The notes under the pieces: generated by a model
Databases searched by the model: none
What the model saw: the letters and a program-made list of their open reading frames with translations, nothing else
What the model was told of the DNA's origin: nothing
Part shown: piece after piece, positions 17,850-27,707 of the stretch
Layout of the letters: every line of letters starts with the position of its first letter
How positions within the stretch are numbered: position 1 is the stretch's first letter
DNA from: an uncultured Porphyromonadaceae bacterium
Lineage (GTDB): Bacteria; Bacteroidota; Bacteroidia; Bacteroidales; Coprobacteraceae
Direction: 5' to 3'
Length of the DNA: 48,233 nt
Assembly: GCA_900545915.1 (NCBI GenBank)
Contig: URAV01000029.1
Span: 1 to 48,233 of the forward strand
Program-made: the position numbers and the translations under genes

Positions 17850-18617
17850 ATGAAAGATGTTTCTTTTTCCCAAAGTATGATGTTTCGTAAATCTTGGGAT
17901 TTTATGAAAAAACAAGGAGTTACTATGGTTGGCTTGTATTTAGCCTTTATGGTCGTGTCTGTGTTTTTGAGTCTTATCTCGGGAGAGAATGTTACTTCGG
18001 GGCGTTATATCTTGGGAAATTTGCTGGCTGCGATATTATCTTGGGGATTTGGAATGGGGTTTGGCAAATTAATCTTGAACATTCTCGACGGAATGGAACC
18101 GAAAATGAGCGTATTCCTCTCTATTTGGTCTCGGGCATGGACTTATTTGAAGTTAGAGATCTTGATTTTATCGGTTATTGTCGTTTTTGGACTGATTGCT
18201 TTTATTGTTGCTGATTTTGCGGTAAAAGTTCCATTTGCGATTTCAGGTTTCATACCTTTACTCGGTTATCTTATTTTAGCGGTTTTGATTATTCTGTTAT
18301 GTTGGATTATGATTCGCATCTCTTTTGCGGGGATGATTATACTCGATACGGAGTTAGGGTGTAGGGCGGCCGTAAAAAGAAGCTGGCAGATAACGAAAGG
18401 TTATGTATGGCAACTTGTATTGTTGTATTTGTTGATATTATTATTGAATATATTGGGATTGCTTGCATTGATCGTAGGAGTATTTTTTACTATAGTCATG
18501 AGTTTGTTTATAAGTACGATTGCTTACAGAGTGCTTTGGGCGCTTTACCGGGAAAACGAAAATATTATGGACGAGGTCTCTACAGTGAGCCATAATAATG
18601 AAGAATCTGATGAATAA
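17850..18617 (+). CDS. Polytopic membrane protein, function unknown
   Basis: The 255-residue product has about six membrane segments, near residues 25-42, 50-75, 97-120, 130-155, 185-205 and 208-230, and an acidic cytosolic tail ending EESDE. A central helix with LGCRAAVKRSWQITKGYVWQL between membrane segments resembles the internal repeat of DUF975 or glycerophosphoryl-diester phosphodiesterase membrane-domain proteins. No catalytic motif is seen. Its stop codon TAA is also the left copy of a possible 3-base target duplication of the MITE-like element that follows. Confidence 0.8.
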   Translation: MKDVSFSQSMMFRKSWDFMKKQGVTMVGLYLAFMVVSVFLSLISGENVTSGRYILGNLLAAILSWGFGMGFGKLILNILDGMEPKMSVFLSIWSRAWTYLKLEILILSVIVVFGLIAFIVADFAVKVPFAISGFIPLLGYLILAVLIILLCWIMIRISFAGMIILDTELGCRAAVKRSWQITKGYVWQLVLLYLLILLLNILGLLALIVGVFFTIVMSLFISTIAYRVLWALYRENENIMDEVSTVSHNNEESDE

Positions 18618-18790
18618 GAGTCTGTTTAAATTTTACACGGGTCAGATTTGAGAGTTTCTTCCGAGGATGTTTTTCTGATTTTATGAGGAAGATAGCAGGC
18701 TATCTGACGAGGGAAAACGGGAAAAAAGACCGGAAGAAAGCGCAAAAATGACCTGATAGTATTTTTCTATTGGAAAATTTAAACAGGCTC
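18618..18790. mobile_element. MITE-like palindromic element, 173 bp
   Basis: Terminal inverted repeats GAGTCTGTTTAAATTTT (18618-18634) and AAAATTTAAACAGGCTC (18774-18790) match at 16 of 17 positions. The trinucleotide TAA flanks both ends (18615-18617 and 18791-18793), fitting a 3-bp target duplication. The two halves are imperfectly complementary along most of the length and meet at a perfect central hairpin AGATAGC-AG-GCTATCT (18690-18705). There is no room for a transposase, so it would be a non-autonomous element moved in trans. A diverged relative lies near 44787-44853. Confidence 0.65.
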
Positions 18791-18823
18791 TAAATAAGAA
18801 TTCATTTCTTCGGGCCTAAAAAT

Positions 18824-18875
18824 AAAAGCATTACCCGATAGATTTCCTTTTAGGGTCTATCGGGTAATGCTTTTT
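18824..18875. terminator. Strong bidirectional terminator
   Basis: Perfect 19-base arms (18824-18842 and 18856-18874) with core GCATTACCCGATAGA enclose a 13-base loop. T-rich sequence follows on the plus strand and A-rich sequence precedes it. It separates the membrane-protein transcript from the glycan locus. Confidence 0.85.
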
Positions 18876-19399
18876 CATTTTTTATGATTACTCTTTTGAA
18901 GAGTACTGGTTGCTTCGATATAAATTTTGTATGTCCCGATTTTTCTCAAAAAATAAGGAAATAAATAGTAAGGAGTCGTTTCTCTTCAAAAAAGGTTAGA
19001 GTATTACTAAATGGAGAAAAGTTATCACCGGGTCACAGGGGTTTTCTTTTAGAGGCATTTCTCTGTTTTTATGAAAAATCGATGATAAAAACTTTTTAAA
19101 TATATATTATTATACAGTATTGATTATTAGCTAATTATTTACTTTACAAGTAATATTTCCGGTTTTTTTCAATAAAGTTGACGTAAAAAAAATTGAAAGT
19201 AGCTGACGTTTTTTAAGTCACCTATTTGTCTATTAAGTGTTTTGAGAAATATAATAATAGTTTTAAATCTAAATACCGGAAATATTTATGAAAAAATAAT
19301 TACTAAAAAAACTTTTCGTATTGATCGTAGTGTGTAATAAATTTCTGATGCCAGTCTTTTAGTCTTAATGAAAAAACTAAAATCAATCAAACTATATTT
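18876..19399 (+). other. Long non-coding promoter region of SusC1
   Basis: No gene is seen in these 524 bases. They hold the sigma-type promoter element at 19204-19236 and a 12-base inverted repeat, AATATTTCCGGT (19152-19163) and ACCGGAAATATT (19275-19286), placed on either side of it. A second TGACGT lies 25 bases before the first one of the promoter (19179-19184). The stretch from 19237 to the SusC1 start would be a leader of about 165 bases. Confidence 0.6.
19204..19236 (+). promoter_or_regulatory. Putative ECF-sigma promoter, copy A (SusC1 operon)
   Basis: TGACGTTTTT starts at 19204 and TTTGTCTATTAA at 19225, 21 bases later. The same two blocks at the same 21-base offset occur at 29164 (FecR) and 44894 (LamG gene). 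A GTC-containing -10 and a -35 block about 16 bases upstream fit ECF-type promoters, so the neighbouring ECF sigma factor is the likely user. Confidence 0.6.
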
Positions 19400-22300
19400 A
19401 TGAGAAATAACTATTTTGCTAAACTAAGAGCTGCTTTGCTGATCTCTGTTGCTTTGTTGCAGGGAATGTCCTTGTATGCAGGTACGGGAGATGCAAGAAC
19501 TGAAACAAAAAGTTCTGCCGAGAGCGGAGTTGCTCAGAAAAGGATCACTGTAAAAGGGGTCGTAACAGATGAAAAAGGAGAACCGCTGATCGGTGTTAGT
19601 ATTGCTTTGAAGAATTCTACTCAGGGAACTATGTCTGATATGGATGGGAAATACAGCATTTCTACAGACATTGAAAATCCGATCTTGATTTTCTCTTATG
19701 TAGGTTATACTCCGCAAACTATTGTTGTCGGTGGAAAGAAAGAGATAAATGTCGTTCTTAAAGAAGAAAGTCATGCTCTCAATGAAGTCGTAGTAACAGC
19801 TATGGGTATCTTGCGTAAAGAGAAATCTTTGACTTACGCTACGCAACAGATTAAAAGTGACGACCTGAACAGAGTGCAAGATCCGAATGTCGCTAACTCT
19901 ATCGAAGGAAAAGTTTCGGGTGTCGTTATTACTCCAAGTGCCGGTGGTGCCGGTGGTGCTTCGAAAATTATTCTTCGTGGTAACAAGTCGGTTTTTGGTT
20001 CCAGTACTCCCTTGATTGTTGTCGATGGTGTTCCCATGACCAATAATATTCGTGGGCAGATGACCGATCTCACGACCATGACGAGTTCGGGCGTAGGGGA
20101 AGGTTCTGATCCGCTTTCTATGATCAATCCCGATGATATAGAGTCTATTAATGTGTTGAAGGGGGCTAATGCTGCCGCTCTTTACGGATCGGCTGCCGCT
20201 AATGGAGTCGTGATGATAACGACAAAGAGAGGTAAGGAAGGTAAACTTGCTATTAATTTTTCTTCAAATCTTACTTTCGATACACCTCTATTGACACCGA
20301 AAATTCAAAATATTTATGGTGCGGAGGTAACGTCCTCGAGTATCGGAGATCAGCTTGCTGTAGATAGCTGGGGAGATAAAGTTTCGGCACGCAGTGCAGA
20401 TAATTTGGTGATCAATGTCCCATTGGATGGAGACCAGTTCGGAGCAGACCGTACACATGAAGTATATCTGCGTAATAGTGCAGGTAACGACCTTGACGAT
20501 TTTTACCGTACCGGTCTTACTGCCAACAACTCGATTGCATTGTCAGGTGGTACGGATAAGATTCAAACCTATTTTTCTTTTGGTAATTCTCACTCTAAAG
20601 GAATGCTTGAAAGCAACTCTTACAATCGTAACTCTTTTGCATTCCGTCAAAGTTATGAATTTTTTAAACGCCTCCATTTCGACATGTCTATGAATTATGT
20701 ACAAACTGTGACCCGTAATCGTCCCGGTGGCGGTACGACCGGTAATCCGATTTATCACATGTACATGATGCCGCGTAATATCGATATCGGTTATTATCGT
20801 AATAATTATGCCATAGACGGAACATGGAATAGTAATGTAAGATCTATTTATGTACTTGACCAAGGTCAGTATGTGTTGACCCCAACTCGTGTAGCGCTTT
20901 CCGGCCCTATGCAAAACTGGGCGTATATGGAAGCCAGACAAAATAATCCTTATTGGTTGTTGAATCAGAATCGTAACAAAGTGAACGAAGACCGTTTCTA
21001 TGGTACGATAACCGGTCGCGCCGATATTTATGACGGATTGAGTTTTCAGGCACGTGTCAGCATCGATCACACTAAATATAAGAAAGACAGTCGTCGTTAT
21101 GCAACGACATTCCTTCCTTCAAACATGGATGATTACGGAAATTATTGGAAAGACATTGAAACGGCAAATGAGATCTATACCGACTATTTGTTGAGTTACA
21201 ATAAGACTTTCGGAGATTTTTCCGTGTCGGCTACTGCCGGTTGGGTCGGACACTTGCGTGAAACGGAGACTCAAAAGACCGATGTGGTGGCTACCTATAT
21301 AGATCCGAATAATCAAATGCTTTCGACACGTGTTAATTTGTTTCAGACAAATGCCGGAGGAACATCTGCCACCAAGACTACTAAGTTGACAGATTGGGAT
21401 AAAGCCGCACTTATTACAGCTCAATTGGGTTGGCAGGAAAAAGTATATATCGACGGATCTTATCGTCGCGATTGGTATCGTGCTTATAAACAATTTTCTG
21501 ATCGTGGGACACCTGATAACTACGGTTATTTCGGCGTAGGGGCTAATGCTATTGTCAGCTCGCTTGTCGAATTGCCTGATTGGTTCAGTTATTTGAAGTA
21601 TCGCCTTTCTTATTCAGAAGTAGGAAACTCTATTCCTAATCAGGTTTATGCAAAAGGAACAGAAGATCTTAAAACCGGAGTTATCTCACCGAGTGCATAC
21701 GCTCGTTTTGCTAATCCGTTACCCGAAAAGACAAAATCTGTTGAGACCGGTGTCGAAATGATGTTTTTAGATAACCGTCTCAATTTAGACCTTACCTATT
21801 ATAACTCTAAGATGCAAGATCTTTATATGATAGCGACGAATGCGTCCGGTTTGTCTGAACCTGTAAACTCCGGTAAAGTTCGCAATCAGGGAATCGAAGC
21901 TACGGTCGGGTATAATTTCCGTTTCGGGAAAAACTGGTCTTGGAAAACTTCTTATAACGTATCATTCAATGATAATAAGATTCTCGAAACCTCATACGAA
22001 GAGGATGGTAGTGAAAAACTCATTTATAACGATTTGATGGGAGTTCGTGTACGTTACCGTAAGGGTGGTTCTATCGGAGATATGTATGTGACGGATTTTA
22101 AACGCGATGAAAATGGACATTATGTTCTCGATTCTGAAGGTAAACCACAATTGGAAACTGAGGCGAACAAGCAGTATGGAGTTTATGCCGGTAATATGAA
22201 TTCGAAATGGCAAATGGGTTGGAGCAATACCATTCGCTATAAAGATTTCTCTCTGTTCTTCCTGATCAACGGCCGTATTGGAGGTAAAGTAATTTCGTTT

Positions 22301-22741
22301 ACTGAAGCTTATCTCGATGGAGCAGGTTTGTCTGAACGTACGGCAGAAGCTCGTCAATATGCAGAACAACATAATCTTATAGCTTCTGATTATGGCTCGC
22401 AGTTGGGTATGTATCTGCCCGATGGCAGTAATCGTGTCGTACCGATCTCGTCTTATTATAAAGGTACAGGAGGTGCATCGCCTGCTTCTTCACAATATAT
22501 TTATAATGGTACCAATTTCCGCTTGCGTGAGCTTTCTTTGGGTTACACGTTCCGTAATCTGATCGGTGAAAATAAGAATTTGACTCTTTCGTTCATTGCT
22601 CGTAACCTGTTCTTTATTTACAAAGATAGTCCGGTAGATCCCGATGTATCGCTTTCTACAGCTAACGGGGCTGGAGCATTTGAGATGTTCAATATGCCGT
22701 CGTCACGATCATTCGGATTCTCTTTGAATGTTAATTTCTAA
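19400..22741 (+). CDS. SusC-type TonB-dependent outer-membrane transporter (SusC1)
   Basis: The 1113-residue protein imports oligosaccharides across the outer membrane with its SusD partner, powered by TonB. It has a Sec signal peptide (RAALLISVALLQGMSLYA), a CarboxypepD_reg-like domain (about residues 48-130, with VTDEKGEPLIGVSIALKNS and SYVGYTPQTIVV), a TonB-box region, a plug (LRGNKSVFGSSTPLIVVDG through DDIESINVLKGANAAALYG), and a 22-strand barrel ending in FGFSLNVNF. It lacks an STN signalling domain, unlike SusC2. SusD1 starts 19 bases downstream. It is clearly a paralogue of SusC2, with shared plug and C-terminal segments such as GKVISFTEAYLDG. Confidence 0.95.
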   Translation: MRNNYFAKLRAALLISVALLQGMSLYAGTGDARTETKSSAESGVAQKRITVKGVVTDEKGEPLIGVSIALKNSTQGTMSDMDGKYSISTDIENPILIFSYVGYTPQTIVVGGKKEINVVLKEESHALNEVVVTAMGILRKEKSLTYATQQIKSDDLNRVQDPNVANSIEGKVSGVVITPSAGGAGGASKIILRGNKSVFGSSTPLIVVDGVPMTNNIRGQMTDLTTMTSSGVGEGSDPLSMINPDDIESINVLKGANAAALYGSAAANGVVMITTKRGKEGKLAINFSSNLTFDTPLLTPKIQNIYGAEVTSSSIGDQLAVDSWGDKVSARSADNLVINVPLDGDQFGADRTHEVYLRNSAGNDLDDFYRTGLTANNSIALSGGTDKIQTYFSFGNSHSKGMLESNSYNRNSFAFRQSYEFFKRLHFDMSMNYVQTVTRNRPGGGTTGNPIYHMYMMPRNIDIGYYRNNYAIDGTWNSNVRSIYVLDQGQYVLTPTRVALSGPMQNWAYMEARQNNPYWLLNQNRNKVNEDRFYGTITGRADIYDGLSFQARVSIDHTKYKKDSRRYATTFLPSNMDDYGNYWKDIETANEIYTDYLLSYNKTFGDFSVSATAGWVGHLRETETQKTDVVATYIDPNNQMLSTRVNLFQTNAGGTSATKTTKLTDWDKAALITAQLGWQEKVYIDGSYRRDWYRAYKQFSDRGTPDNYGYFGVGANAIVSSLVELPDWFSYLKYRLSYSEVGNSIPNQVYAKGTEDLKTGVISPSAYARFANPLPEKTKSVETGVEMMFLDNRLNLDLTYYNSKMQDLYMIATNASGLSEPVNSGKVRNQGIEATVGYNFRFGKNWSWKTSYNVSFNDNKILETSYEEDGSEKLIYNDLMGVRVRYRKGGSIGDMYVTDFKRDENGHYVLDSEGKPQLETEANKQYGVYAGNMNSKWQMGWSNTIRYKDFSLFFLINGRIGGKVISFTEAYLDGAGLSERTAEARQYAEQHNLIASDYGSQLGMYLPDGSNRVVPISSYYKGTGGASPASSQYIYNGTNFRLRELSLGYTFRNLIGENKNLTLSFIARNLFFIYKDSPVDPDVSLSTANGAGAFEMFNMPSSRSFGFSLNVNF

Positions 22742-22760
22742 TCATAAAGCAGTATATCTT

Positions 22761-24554
22761 ATGAAAAAAATCAAAATATTTTTCACGCTTTTAGGATCGG
22801 TTGCTCTACTTGGCTTTCAATCATGTCTGGATTATGATATCCCGACAGATGATTTCGACCAGACAGAAATAAAGGTGGATGATACGATCTACCATGGAGC
22901 AGCAGACAGTATCGATTATATGAAGTCTATTTCGGAAGAGGGATTAGATGCTGCGATTCAGGCATTGAACACCTCTTTCAGGCAGGCTCGCGGTGGAATA
23001 TACGCTATGCGAGGTGGAAAAGAAGGCCAGATGCCTGGAGCACACTCTTATCAACGGCAATTTTCTTTAGGTCCGGATAATTATGCACAATTCTCGGTTG
23101 TTCCACATTCCGATTTTATGTACGGAGAGTTGAGACATATTTATGCTGTAAGTCCCGATTTCAACCCGGGTCCGTTCTCCTGTTATGAGATTTCCAAGAA
23201 TGTATTTGTACCTCTGTTAAACCGTCCGGAAATCGACTCTATTCCCGAAATGAAAGCGATTTTTCTGCTTTTATTCAATTATGCTTCTCAGGAAATCGCC
23301 GATTTGTACGGACCGTTTCCGTATGTCGATTTCAAGGCGAACAAACAGAGCTCTCCGTTTACATATAATGATTTGCGAACTATTTATGTGAATATCAAGG
23401 CAAATGTAGATACTGTTCTCAAATGTCTTCACTATTTCGATCAGAAACCGGAATGGTATAAATCGAAAGTCAAAGGCCAGATGAGCCAGCATTTGTCTGA
23501 TTTATCTATGATGAAAGCGACCAATGTCGAGACATGGATTCGTTTTGCCAATTCGTTTAAGTTGCGTATGGCGATGCACATTGTCAAAGTCGATAAAACT
23601 ATGGCAAAAGAATGGGCAGAAGAGGCAGTGCGTGATGGTGTGATCGAGAGTACGGATGATGAGATCGGTTTGCGTCCTATGTATTTAGGAATGACTCATC
23701 CGCTTTTGGAGATTACCAATACTTGGGGAGATTCCCGCTTGAGCGCATCGTTCGAAAGTTTGCTTAAAAGTCTGAATCACCCTTATGCCGACTATGTGTT
23801 CGAAAAGAATGGAAATGCTTTTGTAAATAAGACGACAGGAGAAGCGACTCCGGCTAATACACGTATTATCGGTATGCGGGAAGGGGTTACTCCGGGAACA
23901 GGTCAGGCGGCAGGCTCTAATCCTTATAGCGGATGCAGTAAATTGAGCGCGCAAGTATTTGCAGGATATGCTCCACCTCTTTATTTGATGAAAATGTCGG
24001 AAGTGGACTTCTTGCGTGCAGAAGGACATCTTTACGGTTGGGATATGGGTGGATCGGAATCGTTTTTCTATAATCGAGGCCTTGACAACGCCTATCTCGA
24101 AGACCGGGATATGAAAATGGCATCGACTTATGTTACTCGTCTCGATGAATACAAAAATCTCGAAACTCCTGTTGCCTATACTTATATCGACCCGCAAGGT
24201 ATTGTAAATAATGAACCGAGTGTTACCCAAATCGGGGTAAAGTGGAATGATGGAGATACTCCTGAGATTAAACTCGAAAAAATCATTACTCAGAAATACA
24301 TCGCTGCATATCCGTACAGTTATGAACCGTGGGTGGATATGCGCCGTACCGGCTATCCTAAAGTGTTCCCGGTTATAAATCCGGGTAACGGAGATGGTTC
24401 TTTATCTGATGGTGATTTGATTCGCCGTATGCCTTTCCCGAATACCGATGATGCTTCTATTCGGGATATTCAGACTACCGGTCTTAAAGCGCTGGGTGGT
24501 GCTGATCTTCAGGCTACGCGCTTATGGTGGGATATAGACCAGCCTAACTTTTAA
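22761..24554 (+). CDS. SusD/RagB-family glycan-binding lipoprotein (SusD1)
   Basis: I start at the ATG at 22761, giving 597 residues, because MKKIKIFFTLLGSVALLGFQSC is a complete lipoprotein signal peptide; an upstream ATG would overlap SusC1. The protein is the surface lid that captures glycan for SusC1. TPR-type helices and the family segments ALELADLYG-like (SQEIADLYGPFPYVDF), RFANSFKLRMAMHI, LMKMSEVDFLRAEGHLYGWD and KLEKIITQKYIAAYPYSYEPWVDMRR (parts of the SusD-like core) are visible. It ends ATRLWWDIDQPNF, like SusD2. A hairpin follows before the GH85 gene. Confidence 0.93.
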   Translation: MKKIKIFFTLLGSVALLGFQSCLDYDIPTDDFDQTEIKVDDTIYHGAADSIDYMKSISEEGLDAAIQALNTSFRQARGGIYAMRGGKEGQMPGAHSYQRQFSLGPDNYAQFSVVPHSDFMYGELRHIYAVSPDFNPGPFSCYEISKNVFVPLLNRPEIDSIPEMKAIFLLLFNYASQEIADLYGPFPYVDFKANKQSSPFTYNDLRTIYVNIKANVDTVLKCLHYFDQKPEWYKSKVKGQMSQHLSDLSMMKATNVETWIRFANSFKLRMAMHIVKVDKTMAKEWAEEAVRDGVIESTDDEIGLRPMYLGMTHPLLEITNTWGDSRLSASFESLLKSLNHPYADYVFEKNGNAFVNKTTGEATPANTRIIGMREGVTPGTGQAAGSNPYSGCSKLSAQVFAGYAPPLYLMKMSEVDFLRAEGHLYGWDMGGSESFFYNRGLDNAYLEDRDMKMASTYVTRLDEYKNLETPVAYTYIDPQGIVNNEPSVTQIGVKWNDGDTPEIKLEKIITQKYIAAYPYSYEPWVDMRRTGYPKVFPVINPGNGDGSLSDGDLIRRMPFPNTDDASIRDIQTTGLKALGGADLQATRLWWDIDQPNF

Positions 24555-24570
24555 TAATATGAGAAAACAG

Positions 24571-24605
24571 GAATAGTATTTCGGCATTGTGCCGAAATAC
24601 TATTC
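24571..24605 (+). other. Intercistronic hairpin between SusD1 and GH85-1
   Basis: Perfect 16-base arms (GAATAGTATTTCGGCA at 24571-24586 and its complement at 24590-24605) with a 3-base loop lie in the 85-base gap. No T-run follows, so it is more likely to stop 3'-5' decay and set unequal SusCD and enzyme levels than to end transcription fully. It also argues against an upstream start for the GH85 gene. Confidence 0.7.
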
Positions 24606-24639
24606 ATTAACCAGAAACCTAATTTTAAATTATTTGCTT

Positions 24640-27600
24640 ATGAAAAAGAGACACTTGATTATCGGTGCTATGGTATGTTGCGCTGTTATGGGCACACCGG
24701 GCACAGCTATGTCGCAGATGTCGGAAACTACAACGAGTGAGGTGTATGATTTTTCCGGATTTGTGGATGTAGATTTAATGGAATTGTTCTATAATGCTTT
24801 GCAGGATGGACGTAATTATCCGACAGAAGAAGAATTTGCTACCAAGGGTATCCTTCCTTCCGATATTGCATTTATTCGTTCGCACGTACGTAAAGCTCAG
24901 ATTATAGACCGTGCTAATCGCCTTCTTCCCGATACGTATGAAAAACGGGATCTTTGGATGAATATTCCGATGAGTACGGGTAAAGACGGGGCTGTAGGCC
25001 AGCCTACAACTAATTTTGCGGATGATGTATTCTCTATGTGGAACTACACTAATCTGTTCGGATCTTGGAATCATAGTTTCTTTACTGCTCCCGGTGCGTG
25101 GGTTGATGCTGCACACAAGAACGGAACCAATATCATGAGCGGTATTAAATTTTTCGAAAGCTGGGGAACTACTTCTGGAGAGTGGAATACAATAATCAGC
25201 GCTAAAAATAGTGATGGTTCATTCAAGTATGTGAAACCGATGATCAATTGCTTGATGTATTTCGGTGCAGACGGTATCAACTATAACTGGGAAGATATGG
25301 GATATGCCGATGCAACTACGATTGCTTTCAATAAGGCATTGTATAAAGAAGCCGCTGCTTGTGGTTTTGATAATTTCCATTTGGGATTATATACGGCAAT
25401 GTCCTCTATTACAGCTAATCCGAATGCTCTGTTTGGTGATGAAACCGGACGTACTGCTCATACGATGTTGAATTATGCAGCTTCGGATTTTTCTTATAAT
25501 ATGGGCGCTTCTGTACTTGCAGCGGAAAGAGCTATGGGTACGTCTGAGGGACTTTATGCAGGCGTATGGATCGTAAGTATGGATCGTGGCTGGTCTCGAT
25601 TGAATGCTACTGATGCTGATAAAAGATGCGGTATTTGTCTTTGGGGCGAACATAATACGAGCCGTTTTTGGTCTTATAATTCGGGCGCAGATGCTTATGA
25701 AGCACAAAGCAATTATCAATCTTTGCTCGAGCGTGCTTTTTCAGGAGGAAACCGAAATCCGTTAAATCGTCCTGAAATAAGTGATACAGGAAACAATTGG
25801 GAAAAACAAGGAGATAAATTACCTCTTTCTACATTTGCCGGTTTGGCAACGTGGATTCCTGAACGTTCGGCTATTCAAGGAAACTTGCCTTTTGCTACTT
25901 ATTTTAATTTAGGTAACGGTGATCGTTATAATTATAAAGGGAAGAAAACTGCCGGTGCATGGTATAATATGGCTAACCAGGATCGTGTGCCGACCTATCG
26001 TTGGTTGGTAACTGAGCCGGGAACTCTGACGGCAAGTGATAAAATTCAACCGGAATTTTCTCATGACGATTCTTATACCGGAGGTTCTTGTTTGAAGTTG
26101 ACAGGAGAAGCTACTTCTACAGGTACGGATATCGTTCTCTTCCAGACAGCTCTTACGTCAAGTGCATCGGGAGCTTATGCAAATATTGCTGTAAAAAGCG
26201 GTAAAGACGGCAATAATGCAACCAACTTATATGTTATTTTGAAAAAGCAAGACGGAACATGGTTAGAATTCCCGGTAGGTGAGACGACCGGTAAAACTTG
26301 GCAGGAAAAGAAAATCTCGCTTTCCGGAATCAATCAAGGTGATGTTATCGAACGCATCGGTTTGCGAGTAAAAGGTTCGGACGATAATTATAAACTTTAT
26401 GTAGGAAAATTAGAAATTAACGATAATGTTAAGGCTGTACCGGCCAACGTACAGGATGTGGTTGTAGAAGTAAAAGAAGAAACAAAGACATCTCTTTCTA
26501 TTAAAGCAAACTGGAAGTTGGATAGAGCTGCAGAAGATCGTGCTGCTTGGGATTTGTTATTTAATGATGAGGCTAATGTCGATCATTTCGAAATTCTTTA
26601 TAAGAACGGTGAAGAGGGTCGTATTTCAGAAATAGCTCGCACTACGCAATGGGCTGTTTATGTTGGCGATATTATTTTCGAAGATGCCGATGATCAACCG
26701 TTTATCGGAGTACGTGCGGTTTCTACCGATTTGAAAACCTATTCTCCGATAGAATGGGTAGAAGTGGCTCGTGCAGATCAAGATGCTTTGCCTGTCAGAA
26801 ATGATGATTCTTATGGTATCAGTCAAATGGACCCGAATTGTGAGGGAGCTGATATTGCACGTCAACAACGTTATGTAACCGATTTCACTACAGTCGGAGC
26901 TACTCAGAATATTGAGTATCATGCCAATGGTCCTCAGACTGACGGAACACAGTATGTGAATGCTACTGATAAAGTTTTGAAGGTAGAACAAGGTCAGGAA
27001 GTTACTCTTACAATCAAATGTGCAGATTTTTCTGACGGTTTGAAATATTGCTTTGCCGGTGGTTGGATGGATTTGGATGGAAGCGGAACTTTCAATCCTG
27101 ATCCGATCGATGAAAACCCTGCTCAAGGTGAACGTCTGTTCCGTTTGGGTAAGTTGCGTGATCAAACTCCTGAATTCCAGACAACGGGTATTACTCATAA
27201 GTTTACTGTACCTGTTGATGCTCGTCCGGGTAAGAGTCGTTTGCGTATCGTATTCTCAGATGCATGGTTCGAAGGTTCGTTCTTGCCGACAGGGCTGCAT
27301 GCTAAAGGGTTCTCAATCGATTTTGGAGTAGAAATTTCAGGTGATAATGAACCTCGTCCTGCTCCGGCAGATAATCATGACCAAGGTACTCCTGAAGAAC
27401 CGGAAGGTCTCGATCAGACTCCGGAAGGTATCAATAACGTTAATAGCGAGGTATCGAGCTTCTATGTTGCCGATAATGTTATTAATTTTGTAAATGTTGA
27501 TAAGGCTTGGATTTACAGTGTTGACGGTGGTTTAGTTAAGTATCTGACCAATCCCGATAAATATAGTGTGGCTGATTTTGCAAACGGAGCTTATATCGTT

Positions 27601-27648
27601 CGTATGCAATACGGTAAAGTTATCCGTTCCGGTAAATTCGTGAAATAA
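24640..27648 (+). CDS. GH85 endo-beta-N-acetylglucosaminidase (GH85-1)
   Basis: With the ATG at 24640 (MKKRHLIIGAMVCCAVMG, a signal peptide) the product has 1002 residues. GH85 enzymes cut between the two core GlcNAc residues of N-glycans. The barrel (about 60-400) has Asn216-Trp217-Glu218 in DGINYNWED, aligning with the catalytic Asn-x-Glu of Endo-A and Endo-D. GGNRNPLNRPEI and LPFATYFNLGNGDRYNYKGK are further GH85-like blocks. A jelly-roll module (about 445-600), an Fn3-like module (about 605-720) and a GEVED-like module (WMDLDGSGTFNPDP; about 740-905) follow. The last 70 residues (IYSVDGGLVKYL...GAYIVRMQYGKVI...GKFVK) resemble a T9SS sorting domain. It is third gene of the SusC1 operon and closes it. 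Confidence 0.88.
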   Translation: MKKRHLIIGAMVCCAVMGTPGTAMSQMSETTTSEVYDFSGFVDVDLMELFYNALQDGRNYPTEEEFATKGILPSDIAFIRSHVRKAQIIDRANRLLPDTYEKRDLWMNIPMSTGKDGAVGQPTTNFADDVFSMWNYTNLFGSWNHSFFTAPGAWVDAAHKNGTNIMSGIKFFESWGTTSGEWNTIISAKNSDGSFKYVKPMINCLMYFGADGINYNWEDMGYADATTIAFNKALYKEAAACGFDNFHLGLYTAMSSITANPNALFGDETGRTAHTMLNYAASDFSYNMGASVLAAERAMGTSEGLYAGVWIVSMDRGWSRLNATDADKRCGICLWGEHNTSRFWSYNSGADAYEAQSNYQSLLERAFSGGNRNPLNRPEISDTGNNWEKQGDKLPLSTFAGLATWIPERSAIQGNLPFATYFNLGNGDRYNYKGKKTAGAWYNMANQDRVPTYRWLVTEPGTLTASDKIQPEFSHDDSYTGGSCLKLTGEATSTGTDIVLFQTALTSSASGAYANIAVKSGKDGNNATNLYVILKKQDGTWLEFPVGETTGKTWQEKKISLSGINQGDVIERIGLRVKGSDDNYKLYVGKLEINDNVKAVPANVQDVVVEVKEETKTSLSIKANWKLDRAAEDRAAWDLLFNDEANVDHFEILYKNGEEGRISEIARTTQWAVYVGDIIFEDADDQPFIGVRAVSTDLKTYSPIEWVEVARADQDALPVRNDDSYGISQMDPNCEGADIARQQRYVTDFTTVGATQNIEYHANGPQTDGTQYVNATDKVLKVEQGQEVTLTIKCADFSDGLKYCFAGGWMDLDGSGTFNPDPIDENPAQGERLFRLGKLRDQTPEFQTTGITHKFTVPVDARPGKSRLRIVFSDAWFEGSFLPTGLHAKGFSIDFGVEISGDNEPRPAPADNHDQGTPEEPEGLDQTPEGINNVNSEVSSFYVADNVINFVNVDKAWIYSVDGGLVKYLTNPDKYSVADFANGAYIVRMQYGKVIRSGKFVK

Positions 27649-27671
27649 GTAAGATTTGTGAAAAGTTGGAG

Positions 27672-27707
27672 TGCCCTTCCGAAACTAAATCGGAAGGGCA
27701 TTTTTTT
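27672..27707 (+). terminator. Intrinsic terminator of the SusC1-SusD1-GH85-1 operon
   Basis: TGCCCTTCCGA (27672-27682) and TCGGAAGGGCA (27690-27700) form a GC-rich 11-base stem with a 7-base loop, followed by seven T residues, 23 bases after the GH85-1 stop. Confidence 0.93.

Noticed and set aside
24589..24639. 17-residue N-terminal extension of GH85-1
   Set aside because: It would place coding sequence inside a perfect hairpin and in front of a complete signal peptide beginning at 24640.
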